Below, in pieces: positions 42,174 to 53,842 of a stretch of DNA of 64,000 nt. The notes under the pieces were generated by a model. The model was given only the letters and a program-made list of their open reading frames with translations. It searched no databases and had not been told where the DNA came from. A program made the position numbers and the translations under genes. The DNA is from Ilyonectria destructans (taxonomy: Eukaryota; Ascomycota; Sordariomycetes; Hypocreales; Nectriaceae), in NCBI GenBank assembly GCA_020740775.1, contig JAHEWK010000004.1, positions 868,001 through 932,000 of the forward strand, given 5' to 3'. The stretch's first letter is position 1; each line of letters begins with the position of its first letter.

Positions 42174-44524
42174 TCACTCGTCTTGGTTCGTGTTTAATTT
42201 GGGTACAAAACTTGCCTCGAACCCACACAACACCCCTGAATGCTGGTAGAACGCTTCAATGTGATTGATTCGCTCCCCTTCATGGGACGACAGCCTCGCA
42301 CTGAATTGCTGCTTGCCTCGCACTGGGTAGTGCGAATCCCGGCCTATGAGAAGGGAACGCTCCCCATCAATTGGTTCGTTGTATATGAATTCGATGCTCC
42401 AAATAAAACTGTGAAAGTTCTGGAGAAGCGGTGGCGCAGGGATGGTGCAGACAACAACTTCGCTCACAAGCGGAAGATGCTGCCCATTCTGTCCGCCAAA
42501 AAGAGCAACCGTGTATGGCTCGCTCTCCTGGCGATACGTTATGCGAAAGTCTATTAGACCTACAAAGTCGAGATTCGGGCCAGGAATTTCTGGGTACCAG
42601 AGTTGTGAGTCTCTAAGGCTATCTGGCTCCGGAGGGGGCTGCGGTTCCCGAAATGGGTTGACATATGACACATCGCTATCGGTGGAAACCACGTCGGACT
42701 CTGCGCTTGTGGTTGTGCCTCCCTCGGACCCTTCATTGTCCGGCTCTTCATGTGCTTCACTGTGGTTTGATTGGCTGTCGAATATGTCGATACTCGGGGC
42801 TTCGGTGTCAGGCGTCTCATTGTCAGGTATGTCGTCAGGGATCTCGATTTCATATGTCTCGCTGTCAGATGCATCGCTGTCAGATACATCGCTGTCTGAT
42901 GCCTCAATATTACTTGTTAAAGACAGGGAAACAAGTTTAAGAGCCTGAATTAGTTAGCAAGTAGAGAAGAAGAACTTGCAATTGTCACTCACATCAAACC
43001 CAGCTTCCAATACGGTGATGCGAGGATCCAGTGGTGGGCATTGCGAATACGTGGAAATCAAGAGGTTGCGTTTTGGTACGCCGAGGTAGTCCCCGACCCA
43101 GTTAGTCAGTTCAAAAGAAGGTGTGTATGCGGCCACACCTCGGATTCCCCTGTCATCTATTGCGAATTGGAATCCAACAATACCGTCCTCGATATCATGC
43201 CCAGCTATGCCGACCACCCGCTGAGGATGAAGGTAGCCAAGTTTGATGACCTCTCCGCTCTGTTGGGTAAATTGTAGACCAGAGATGTATTTCTTGTGTT
43301 CGATATTGACATATGAGGCGTGGATAGCCTGGAATGACCTGGGCACGGAAACCCGACGTTTCCACAGCTCTCTTGAGCCATGAAAAAAGTGCTCGTTGAA
43401 TTCATGTACATCACTAATTGCGGTAGCCCATAATCCATAGGGATACTTTATCTGAAAGCGAAGAAACTCTTTCACAGGGTCTCCATGGCAAATCATAGAG
43501 CCTAGCCTCTGGTTGAGTAGTTTGGTAATGAAGCTTGCGAGAGCCCACACTCTTTTCCGGTTCATCATTGAGTTGTCGAACGATCTAGTACGATCGTAGA
43601 GCGATCGCCAGGATCCGGCGATGTAAGTGTTCATGCTTGACTCGTAAATGTGGCTGAACTCTCTGCCTGGCAGGAATCGTGATCGCCAGAAGCTTTCTGG
43701 CAAAATCATGGTAGCAAAGACGGGAGAGGCGAGTTTGAGGTTGAGGACCTCCCTCGAGCTCAGCATCACAACAACTTTTGACAGGACCTCGAGCGGCAGG
43801 CTATTGAAGGGATCGTCGGGTTTGAGATCGTCAAGAGTCCGATACTTGATTCCGGAGGAGCTAATCTGGTGTCTTGGTGAAGGAGAGAATAGCTTCCGCA
43901 GTCCTGTGACACGCATCGGATCGTATCTTTTTTGGTCACAAGTGTGCGATACTGGTGGTCGAACGAAACCCTTGGACCCGCTGGGGAAACACTTGGACTG
44001 CTTAAAACCACGGATGAAAACGCCTCCATAGTCGTGATCCCAGTCCATGATGCCGAAAATGATGGGGAGCGATCTGCAAATGTCGAACAATGCCTGGACA
44101 TTCAATTCAACGCCCTCGGAGGCGCAGTTCGTTGATAGAAGATCCCAGCAGCTGTAATGAAACATGTATCCCCAGATTGGTTCCGGAGGCGCCTGCGGAT
44201 CCAAAGGATAAAATGAGGTTCGATTGACGTCCAGAGCGATGGTGGGGACTTCAGGATTGATACCTGGCCCACTTCCCATAGAGACATCATACGGGATGGT
44301 GTACGTATCGTTGCCTGTAATCTCTCCCTCTCCGGACAAGCGAGCCGCATCCCATCCAGAATCTGCAGTGTAGACTACGGTGAAGGTTAGGAGAGAAACT
44401 ACGGGACATGGTCCACAGAACGACATATCTGAGACGTACTGGCTCGAAAACGGCCCATCCACTCAGGCGAGGACCGTGCCTTGTTGATACCAGCACCGCA
44501 GACGATGCACTCAACCGGCATCAT
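42174..44524 (-). CDS. F-box protein of the fungal DUF7600-like type
   Basis: Three exons on the minus strand: 44524-44440, 44374-42993, 42944-42174, 745 residues. The introns (65 and 48 bp) have GTACGT/TAG and GTGAGT/CAG borders, and the second has CTAACTAATTCAG at its end. The N-terminus MMPVECIVCGAGIN starts with a Cys pair, then WMGRFRAIYTADSGWDAARL across junction 1. The conserved YMFHYSCWDLL segment lies at about 115-125. The F-box is at about 245-285 (FNSLPLEVLSKVVVMLSSRE). A long C-terminal substrate-recognition region follows (ISGLQFTQQS, GIRGVAAYTPSFELTNWVGD). Exon 3 inserts an Asp/Ser-repeat stretch (SDSDVSDSDASDSE) and an acidic low-complexity part before the last beta-rich section. 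Expected to act as the adaptor of an SCF ubiquitin ligase. The target is unknown. Confidence 0.85.
42859..42905. repeat. 15-bp tandem repeat encoding Asp-Ser units
   Basis: Three to four copies of a unit like TCGCTGTCAGATGCA (plus strand) lie within exon 3 of the F-box gene and encode the repeated SDSDV/SDSDA pattern on the minus strand. Copy number could vary between strains without a frameshift, as the unit is a multiple of three. Confidence 0.65.
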
Positions 44525-45703
44525 GGAGAAACCGAAATGAAGACGAAATGAAAATTGAGGTGAATTACCGCGTTTTCTCGGAGCGAGGTGAGCGGCGAGG
44601 TGAGCGGCGATGTGAGGGGTGAATCCCCAGACCCACACAGAGCCGGAGAAGCGGGGAAGCCTGGACGATGCGGTGGAGAGTTTGAGCGGTACAACTGCCG
44701 GTGATGGATCGATTCAAGATGCTTCGTGCAGATGCGACGTTGAAGGTGGAGAAGTTTGTCTGCGCGCCATTTAGGCGGAAGAACATTGGGAGTCTGCGAT
44801 AACTGGTTGTGTGGTTGCGTGGGGCAGGCTTCACGCATACGGATGCAAACCACCAGCCAACCACTAAGTCACTTAGTTAGACAACCTCGCCGAAAATACG
44901 CGCACGTGATTGGAACACACAATAATACAGTCTCGGATGGGTGGCGGGTCTTGCCCAAGCTCCACCGTTATCTCTTCCAGAGGAATGGCGATTGTGCAAT
45001 CGAAATGCGCTTGCTGGTTGTACAGCCGACTCTGGTATTGCTCTTTCATCCACAGGTCGGGTTCCTCTATGTTGGGGACTCTGTCTCAATCACGGCTGAG
45101 TTTATAATCTATGAGGATTGCTATTCGCACACATAACTACATCTCAATCCCGCCAACACTCATATATCATCCTAACAAAGCAGCTTGGAGAATGGACTTT
45201 GAGAAGACGAATTTTTAGTATTTATTACTTGTGATAATATTTATTTTATCTATTTATTAGATCTAATTATTAAATTAATCTCGCAATTTAAGCTAAGATT
45301 GCACGCGGTATGTGCTTTAGTTCAGCCGAGGACTTGGTGGAGGAGCTTGTGCCTGTATGCAGATAGCAAATCTCCTTTCTACTGCAGATCCCACATACCT
45401 CACTACGAAGAGAGACAATCACCACATCGCACTACAGTCCTAACCACAGCGAGGTAGACTGCATCAAAACTCATACTCAATTCATAACGTAACAATCGTC
45501 TCTAGGAATAATATCCATCCATCTAGGATCCTATAGTTTAGGGAATTCTGTCTTTCATCAAACATTGACCAGAAGGCCATCCAGCGCCACCAAGACTCAG
45601 AGTAAGTCTAAAACCAGGAAAACAAATCTCAAAGGCCGTCCGGGTTATCCAAAAAAAAAAAAAAAAAATAAGAAACATATATACCACATCATTCTTCATT
45701 TCT
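44525..45703. other. Intergenic stretch with AT-rich core and 18-A homopolymer
   Basis: About 1.2 kb between the F-box start (minus) and the P450 stop (minus). The part around 45190-45300 is very AT-rich. An A18 run at 45651-45668 sits 35 bases past the P450 stop. Two small plus-strand frames at 44756-45136 lack protein features. Confidence 0.45.
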
Positions 45704-47388
45704 TCACCTCCTCACTAACGCCACCTTGATATCATCTGCGTAACGCTCAAAGCCCACGTTAAAGCCCTTCCGCACACCGGGCACCCAGAAGTCGCTGCCG
45801 TCAACGCTCTGGACGTCAAAGGTGCGCAGGGTGCCTGCGATCATCATCATGGCCACCTCGAAGCCAAATACTCGGCCGGGGCACAGGTTGCCAGCAACGC
45901 CGAAGGCGCGCACCTTGCGGATTAGGGCGTTGTTGAGCTCGCCATTGTGGTTGATGAAGCGGCCGGGGACGAAGGAAGCAGCGTCAGGACCCCAAGTCAT
46001 GGCGTCGAGGTTAGAGGCGCACATGGGGAGCAGGAAGATATCGCCTTGTGACACAGCCAGGGGATCCGAGCCGGGGAGGTTGAGGTTGAAGTCGTGGCGG
46101 GCCAGACGGGGAACACCAGTCATGTGCAGGCGAAGATTCTCGTACCACGATGCTACGAGCCAGGGGCAAAGGGTTCGCACATCAGTGAGATCTAATCTCG
46201 GCGCGCCCGAAAGTTCGCCCTGGACGTCCTTGAGTTGCTGCACCTCTTCGACAATGACGCGCATCAGCTCAGGGGTGGCCAGCAGATGACGCATCAACCA
46301 GACAGAAAGGGTGCTGGGGGTGGCAAGGAGACCGAGGGCAGAAACCATCTCAATGTTGAAGTAATCCGGGTTCGTCTCCCAGTTCGAGTCCGAGTGGGCG
46401 ACGACGTTGATTGCATGGGCCACAGTCTGGACGCGCGCCTCGCGGTGCTCAGCGTGGAATGCGCGGAGCCGGTCGGTGAGAAACTTGCGGGACTTGTACG
46501 CTGACCGAGCAGTGAGCCACGCAACTGGTCGAGAAAGAGAGTCAAAGGTCTCGCTCAGGTTCCTGGAATGGCGTTAGCGGAGGGTTTTCATGCAGGTGGC
46601 GGGAATCTCGCTGATGCGGATGGGTGGGATTAGGTGTAAGTGAGATTTGAGACCACTTACATGAACTCTTCAGCGAACTCGCGATCCATGCGCCAGGGGT
46701 TCTGAACGCCCCAGACAGCACTCGCAGTGGCGGAAACGGTCATGCCAAACATCCAGTGGGCAAGGTTAACCTCGCTGTGGAAGGGCATCTGGTTCATCTG
46801 GTCCCAGACGAACGTGCCAGAGCGCTCAGAGAGGGCTTTCAAGTTTTCCATGTCGCCAAACTCGACCTTGTGCAAGGGCCGAGGGTTAGCGTCAAGAATG
46901 ACACGGATAGTCTCCGGGCCCAGGCTGAAAACCCGGGGACCGACGTAGGCGAGGATCTGCGCAAGCCCCGTTTCCGAGGTATGGCGCGAGAGGTTGCGGT
47001 CCATGGACGGGCTGGCAACGATGATGCGCTTGAAGGGGATGTTGATGGTGAATATGGGGGCTGCGGTGGAGGCCAGGAGGCGGTTGACATAGCGAGCGCT
47101 GTCATTCTGCAGTCCGAGGAGGTGGCCGACCCAGGGGATGGAGCCGGCGATGTTGGGCAGCTGGGAGACGGAGAGGAGGCCGGTGTGAAGGGGGATCTTG
47201 TCAGAGGTGAAGGAGGAGTCTGAGGAGGAGGAGGACTGGATGAGGCGGAGGAGGAAGCGTGCCAGGGGGGCAAGGATGAAGAGGATGGCAAAGATGATGA
47301 TGAGCTCAACGCTCATGGAGGATAGGAGGTGGTGGACGGCTGGGGCCTTTGTGGCCAACGACGACCACATGTCCTGGACGGCAGCCAT
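45704..47388 (-). CDS. Cytochrome P450 with atypical I-helix and haem motifs
   Basis: Two exons on the minus strand, 47388-46661 and 46562-45704, 528 residues. The 99-bp intron has donor GTAAGT and acceptor CAG, and the joint reads EEFMNLSETF. An N-terminal membrane anchor lies at about 27-48 (VELIIIFAILFILAPLARFL). The PNIAGSIPWVGHLLGL segment is the usual Pro-rich hinge. The ExxR pair is in WYENLRLH and the PERF-like segment is FVPGRFI. The haem-cysteine loop is FGVAGNLCPGR. The loop has Ala where the consensus has Gly. The I-helix segment LLATPSTLS has Ser in place of the usual acidic residue before Thr. These features resemble the CYP7/CYP8-like group, which includes isomerase-type P450s. 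Located at the ER membrane. Substrate unknown. No reductase or cluster partner is adjacent. Confidence 0.88.
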
Positions 47389-48174
47389 GATGGTGTAAGT
47401 TGGGGTTGTTGTCTTGCTCTGTGGGTGTGAAGCAGGTCTCAGAGGGTATCAACCAGATGTAGAAGTGATAGACAGAAGACACCCAAGTGTGAGACCAAGT
47501 CAAAAAGTCAAGAGTTACAACAGAAGAAGCGGCTTAGAGGGTATATCCACAACGGAGAGTCGAGTAACGCCAGATCTACAAAGCACCAGGCATCATCGTG
47601 GGAGCAACGGACGGGGATGCTCGTTTTATAAGAAGCCCAAGCCTGGGTCTGGGCCGGGTCGTCAGTCTCCGGATCCTCCTGCTTCTCCCGTTGCCTCGTA
47701 CTCGGTTCTCTCGAGATAGACGCATGGCTCCGGACGTACGTGATCAGATCGCTCCACCAGGGCGGTAGTCGTACTGCTCACACCCTCCTCTTGACGTTAT
47801 AGTTCGGACTTTGTAAGCCTGGTCCCATCTCGACTCGAGTCGATCCTCACTCCCCGGGCCCCCCTCCCCCCCCCCTCTCTCCCTCTCACTCCATCTCATT
47901 CCAAGCCTTGACTGCATCACTCGGACATGCGGATCGGTTCATGGATGGAGCGAGACCAGACGAGGCGAGAGGAGGGGGCGTATGAGGGGGGCGTGAAGAC
48001 GGGAAAGCAAAGGCCCACGTTTTCCCACGCGGCCAACTCTCACGCCCGAAGTGAGTGTGCAAAGTGCCACGCGCAGGCCGGGAACGATTCAAACAAAGTC
48101 TCACCGGCCAAGGCGGGCCAGTAGAGTCCAGCATGGCGCCTCCACCCTCTCTCCCCTTCTTGGGCCCGGTTGAC

Positions 48175-48205
48175 GCAAGGCAAGGCAAGGCAAGGCGAGG
48201 CAGGA
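48175..48205. repeat. GGCAA pentanucleotide tandem repeat
   Basis: GCAAGGCAAGGCAAGGCAAG continues into GGCGAGGCAGG: about five copies of a 5-bp unit, in non-coding sequence upstream of the P450 gene. Confidence 0.7.
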
Positions 48206-50475
48206 CGCAGGACGCGGCAGAGCAAACCAAAAGCAACGCTACGACATGCTACGTACATAGTATGATATGACACGGCCACGCCCACGGCTGGGCCCTACGG
48301 TATATGGCGAGAGGAGATATGGCAAGGACGGGACTAGACGTCTGAGTGGCCTAAGCCATGGAAGCACGTCAACCCAATTGCCCAGCTTAACGCTCAACTC
48401 GGCGCAAGCAAGCCGGCAACGGCGTCCAGAAGAGACAGGTCCAGGTCTCTTTGGGGAGCAAACGACAACCCATTGGCCAGGGCTCTGGCATGCATGCGAA
48501 CCCCACTGTTCGTGTCAACTTGCAGAAGCGGCCGTGGCAAGAAGCCGTTGCGAGGACGCCATAGGCTCGCCGGCCGGCGGAGCCCCCGTGGTTGCAACTC
48601 GCGGACCCCCAGCAGTTGTATTTTAGTCGCCTTGTGAATCTGCGACTCTTTAGGAGTGTTTGAAGGCTCCGGGCAGAAAACCTGGGCAGAAATCTGGGTC
48701 CCTTGGGGGCAGTCAGAGTCCATCTCTCTCTTGTTACAGGACGGCCGCGGCTCCGAGTTCCACCGAGTTGAATGCCGCCCTGGCCGCCGGCAAAGAACTG
48801 CGGCTGCTGCGCTGGGTTTTCAATTTCGGCGGCTGGTTAAATAATTGCTTGACTTAATTTAGTCCACTGCGAGTCTCCTGCGCGTCTGGCATCGGGCAGC
48901 GGAGCCTCTGGGTTCGGTCTCTGTTCCCATGCTACCTACGTACATCGCTGGCCCCGACCCAAGGAGCGGCCCGCCCACGTCCCATCTACGGTGGCGTTGA
49001 GCCGGTTCCCAGAGACAAATCTACATGTCGTTGGCTGCGTAGCGTACATACATGGGCGTAGCGTACTTATTGCAGCGTACTTATTGCAGCGGGGACGGAA
49101 GCGAAGCAGGGCGCGCGCGTGGGCGTGGCAGTGGCGCCGGTGGTTCGCCCGGTGCGTCCCAACGCCATGGCCCGATCAAGACGCAGACGAACGAGGCCGT
49201 AAGACGGCAAGTCGCAAGTCAACTCGCAGAAGCTGGCCGCCGTGCCGGAGCCCAAGGGCAGCCAGAAAGAGGGGGACGACCCGAGGCCAAGGGACGGAGG
49301 AGGGAGCCCTGGAGGACCCTAGACCTAGAGAGCCCTGGCCGACCTTGTAGATGCACTACTGCGTAGCATCTGCGCACTCCGGGATGCCGTCTTACGGTCT
49401 AAGTAAGCTGCGGTCTGCCGTCTACTGTACTTACTTCTGGCGGTCGAAACGAAACGGCCTGGCAAACCACCACAGACCACATCGCGCCCCTCCCTCCGGG
49501 GCCTCCGCAACGGCCGGGGCTTGGCTCCCAAAGCGGCAATAGACAGACACGGCCGCGTGCCGCTCGCAAGCTGAAGGTGAAGGTGAAGATCAAGGTCCTC
49601 GACTCCCACCGAGGCGGTTCGGCCGTCCGCCTCCTCCCCGAGCTTCGGCGACTCGCGAGACACAAAGACAAGGCGCTCGCTCGGTCTGCGGCCTCTGCGA
49701 GGTCTCGAAGCCTCGACTGTCCGCGAGCGTGACCTTGGCGGGTTCCCTTTGTTCCCTTTGGGGGTCCTTGCAGCGGATCCGTCGACGCAGGTCGATCCCG
49801 AACTCCTCTGTCTACACGTCCCGCGAGCCCAGTCAAGGCCGCCGACTCGACCTCCCTCTCTCTTTAGCCGCAGGGGTCCCGAGCTACAGCGACCCTAGGG
49901 CGCTCTTGGGAGCTGGGCGCCGTGACACGACGCCCGAGGTGATAGGGCTGGGAGCCTCCACGTCACTCCGAGACAGAGGGGATGGTGGCTTTTGTTGCCC
50001 TCTTTTTTCCTTTTTCCTAGCTGTCTCGCTTGTTCGAGCGACTCCCCCCCCCCCTCGTCCCGCCGGAAAGGGCAAAACCAGGGCCACGAGAAGAGCGACC
50101 CCCCCAAGAGATAAAAAAACAAAGCCGAAATGGCGCCCAATTCCGAAAAGTGCGAGTGAGAATCAGCAAGCCACAAGAGACACAGAACGGGCTGAGGGAG
50201 GTGTGCGAGTGGACCCCGGGGCCATGGACTGGGGAGCGGCGACGACTCGACGACGGCTCCAGGATCACGAACCAACAAACTTGCGCCGTTTCCCTGGAGC
50301 CAAACCATCGGTAAGCGTCCTGACATGTCGAGGCTATTGGGCGGCGCAGTGCAGAAGACAGGACACACTACGACGGACGCAGTAGTACAAGATTACAGGC
50401 CATGCTTGCTCCTGGGGCCTGCCGAGGGTCCCGGCGTCCGACTAGGGTTGTGTCATCATGGGGGACCGAGGCTAG

Positions 50476-50540
50476 TTATTGGGCAGATGCTGGGGGGGAG
50501 TTGCCAGGGGGGGTTATTGGGCAGATACTGGGGGAGTTGC
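50476..50540. repeat. Pair of imperfect about 30-bp direct repeats
   Basis: TTATTGGGCAGATGCTGGGG and TTATTGGGCAGATACTGGGG, each followed by a G run and AGTTGC, lie about 38 bases apart. They sit just before the 11-bp tandem array at 50588. Confidence 0.65.
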
Positions 50541-50587
50541 TGCGTGGGAGACCGCTGCGTGCTTGGTTACTGGGCAATTGCAGGGCA

Positions 50588-50640
50588 GTTGCAGCATAGT
50601 TGCAGCATAGTTGCAGCATAGTTGCAGGACAGTTGCAGGG
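50588..50640. repeat. 11-bp tandem repeat (GTTGCAGCATA)
   Basis: Three exact copies of GTTGCAGCATA are followed by GTTGCAGGACA and a partial GTTGCAGGG. A minisatellite in the gene-free region; no coding frame depends on it. Confidence 0.8.
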
Positions 50641-52094
50641 TATAAGACGACCCGGTTCGACAACAGCTTGTTACCGACTCGGCAATGGACTAGATACGGG
50701 CTACATGAGGCCGCATGTTTGTGCAGTATCATGTGTCTGGGTGGGTAGCTTAGAGGGGAATGTTGGACGAGGTGCAGATATCGGTGCCCTATGGTATACG
50801 TGTGCTATAGTAGGTGCGTCGACCACCCCCAATTGCCCAATGCCAGCCGACGAAGCTGGCTGTACGTACTCTATCTGTGTCATGTAGGTGTTCCGTGCCT
50901 GGAGAGTGCATGTACGCCCATGTGTAGAAGAGGGCCTGAGCTGCGAGGGACAGTACCGAGAGCTGGGCCAGACCTGGGGCAAAGTCTGGGACCTACGTGT
51001 TGGGAAGAGCGGTGGATGGTCGGTTAGTTCGTGGGCTTTGACGCTGATGCTTCAAATCACCACTCCGGGACTCGGCCCAGATGGAGCATGTCACCTTGAC
51101 CGACACACTGGGGGGAGCCATGGAGCCATTGGAACCCCGGGGGGAAAAGGCCCTTTACTTTACATAGTACATACTGCATAGTCTGGGCGGGGTCCATGTC
51201 GGGCAGCACAAAGGCCGGTGAACGGAAACGAGGGACGGCGGATGGGGAAACAAGAACGCTCGCAGATCCCGAGCCGGACGGGAGGTACATGACCGGTACG
51301 GAAACGATCTGGCAAGTACATTTCGATTACCCATGGCACGAGGCATTTTAACAACTCAGCAACAACGCATCATCGAAAGTGAAGTGCAGGGCGGGGAGTT
51401 GAACCACCCTGGCCCGGCGAGGCAAGCCATGGCAGGGAAGAGAAAGCGGAAGGGGTCCAGATACGGCACACTTGGAGACATAGTGTAATTGCGGGAAGCC
51501 GGTAGGGGAAGAAAAAAACAAATAAGGTGGAATTTGGCGGCGTGTCAGGACCGGCCGGACAATGGGACACGCGGAGAGGCGGCGGCGGTGGCGGAGGCGG
51601 CGGATTGCAGTGAGGCACCGCGGAGAAGGCGTTTCGCCGGGCGAGATGTTTCACATGGTGGGTTCTAGATTGATTACTCAACGCCGAGTCCTCTCAAATG
51701 ACCTCTTTTTTGCTATCTGATCCTGAGGGATGGGAGATGCGAGGGGTCCACGGGATCAACGGGATCAACAAGGCCGCAACTACAAACTACAAACCCTTGC
51801 CACTGTGTAATGTAGGCTGGACGCAAGTGCCGGGGCTTATCATGTGGGAACGCGGAGGAGGCCGAGACATTTCGCCCCGGGAACGACGCCAGACACCAGC
51901 AGCGAACAAGACTAATAACAGCCGACGGGCCTCAAGAACGGGCCTGACCGGGGGAGGAGGAGGAGGAGGATTGGGCGGCGACTTGGCGGAGTGCGAGAGC
52001 GAAGAGGAGGTGAAAGATGGTGATTTAGACATGCTGTGTAACCGGACATGCAGGCCCTAATAATAAAACGACGAAACCGAAACCAGGGAAGAGG

Positions 52095-52121
52095 AAACAA
52101 AACAAAACAAAACAAAACAAC
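52095..52121. repeat. AAACA pentanucleotide microsatellite
   Basis: About five copies of AAACA/CAAAA in a row within non-coding sequence. Confidence 0.75.
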
Positions 52122-53822
52122 AGCTCGAGAAGCCACAGGGGGGGTCCAATTGACTAGACACCAAAGTAATGGAAATCTCCGTGCTGAGCTTCCACTTGGA
52201 CTTCCATGCCGAGGATGCTGGTCGACGCCGGAGCCACCAGGTGCCCCCATCGCGAGAAAGAGCCCCAGATATGGATGGACAGGGCCCATATCTGCCCGCG
52301 GCGGGTGTCCATTAATTACGGAGCTATACTGCATATTCCCCGTAGTAATGTACACGTACAGTACATGGGACATGGTATAGGTAGTGAATCAAAACCTCCC
52401 CATGTCGTTGCCGGGTCTCTGATTTTGTTTCTGTGGGAAAATCCCCCAACACCCATTCCTCAGCGTGCTAATTCCACGGATCCAATCCCTATTTAGGGCC
52501 CTTCCCCCACCCGCAGCCAGCCACTTGCGTCCAACCAACCACCAACCCTTGAGCCACCGCCGGGGGGCAACATTGCGCCGTTACCTACGTAGTAACAAGG
52601 CACGGAATGGCAGAAACCATGATGATGACGATTTATTAATGGGGAAACGGGCTTTAGCTACATAGCATTCCCTCCCCCCTCCCGTCATGTGCTGTTGTCG
52701 TACGACTGCTGCGTATTTTACTGCGTGCTGTACTCGGTCAACCCGCGGGAACAGTCCTCAGGGATTCGCTGCTTTTTTGCCGCTGCATCTCCAAGTATTT
52801 CTTGCGCGCTGCATTGCGTTGTGCTGCGGTGCACCGTTGTAATTTAAATTCTTTTTGTTTTTTTTCTCTTAATTTCTCTTCTCTTCATTTCTTTTCCTGT
52901 CACCCCCCTGTCCTGTTTCGTTTCGTTTCAGTGGGGTGCACAGCAGCATTCGGATGGATGCGATGCTGCGCTGCGCGAAAGACGTGCTTCTACTTGCTGC
53001 CGCCGTGTACTACTCGATCTTACGACAATCGCTTGGTTCCGAGACATTGATGCATCAAACTCCCCCCCTCGTAGCGCTTCTATTTTCCGGCTTCCCTGCC
53101 CTGTCCGCTGCTTCTATATTAGTTGGTACTACGTAATAACTGGCGCCCGATCTGCCGCTACTCTACAGAGTACCACTCTCTGCACACCTATATTACTCGT
53201 TCGTCGTACACCTCAGCTTACACCGGCTATTCGCCAATTATCAATTACCCACACGCGCCGCACACGACGCACACATGTCATATGGCAGGTTGTGGGAGGT
53301 GGCTTTTGTTGTACAGTAGCAGCATGCATCTTATTCTGCAACCATCTAACACATGTGGGTGTCTGTCTCGCTCATATGTGTGTCTCGTCTGCGCCTCTTG
53401 GCTGACCCGGCAGGCTTCCTTCACCTTGCCATGCCCTCCTCATGCTTGTCTCAGCGGTGCCATCTCTCAGCCGGCTTCCTATAGTGCCTCGTGCCTCGTG
53501 CCTCGTTCTTTATGCTGTTGGTTGTCTCTCATGCCTCATCAGCTGCAGTCCAGTCCAGTCCAGGCCAGTCCAGCCCGTGCTGACGCCCCCGGGATCTCTG
53601 CAAATGACCGTACCCGGCTGCACGGCTGAGACACGCTCATCGTGTTCCCATGTGGTTGTTTCCGCCGGGTCTTTCGTTCCGGTTCCTGTTCCTGATCGTG
53701 TTCCTGTCGTCTGCTTCTGCTTCTGCGTAGTAGTGTGTCTGCCGTTCCCGCTTCCGTGGTGTTCTGCGTTCCTCATGGGAATAGCAGAAACAGACCAAGT
53801 CGACAAGGACTATCTAGCCCGA

Positions 53823-53842
53823 CCCCCCCCCCCCCCCCCCCC
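53823..53842. repeat. C20 homopolymer
   Basis: A run of twenty C residues after GA and before TTGTCC. Such runs are prone to slippage and to sequencing error, so the true length is uncertain. Non-coding context. Confidence 0.75.

Noticed and set aside
31896..47388. Secondary-metabolite gene cluster (Zn2Cys6, methyltransferase, P450)
   Set aside because: There is no polyketide synthase, peptide synthetase or terpene cyclase, and the three genes are separated by unrelated genes, so a cluster is not supported.
49729..50385. 218-codon plus-strand frame
   Set aside because: The translation is Arg/Pro/Thr-biased and low complexity. Opposite frames of similar length exist, and no domain or start context supports it.
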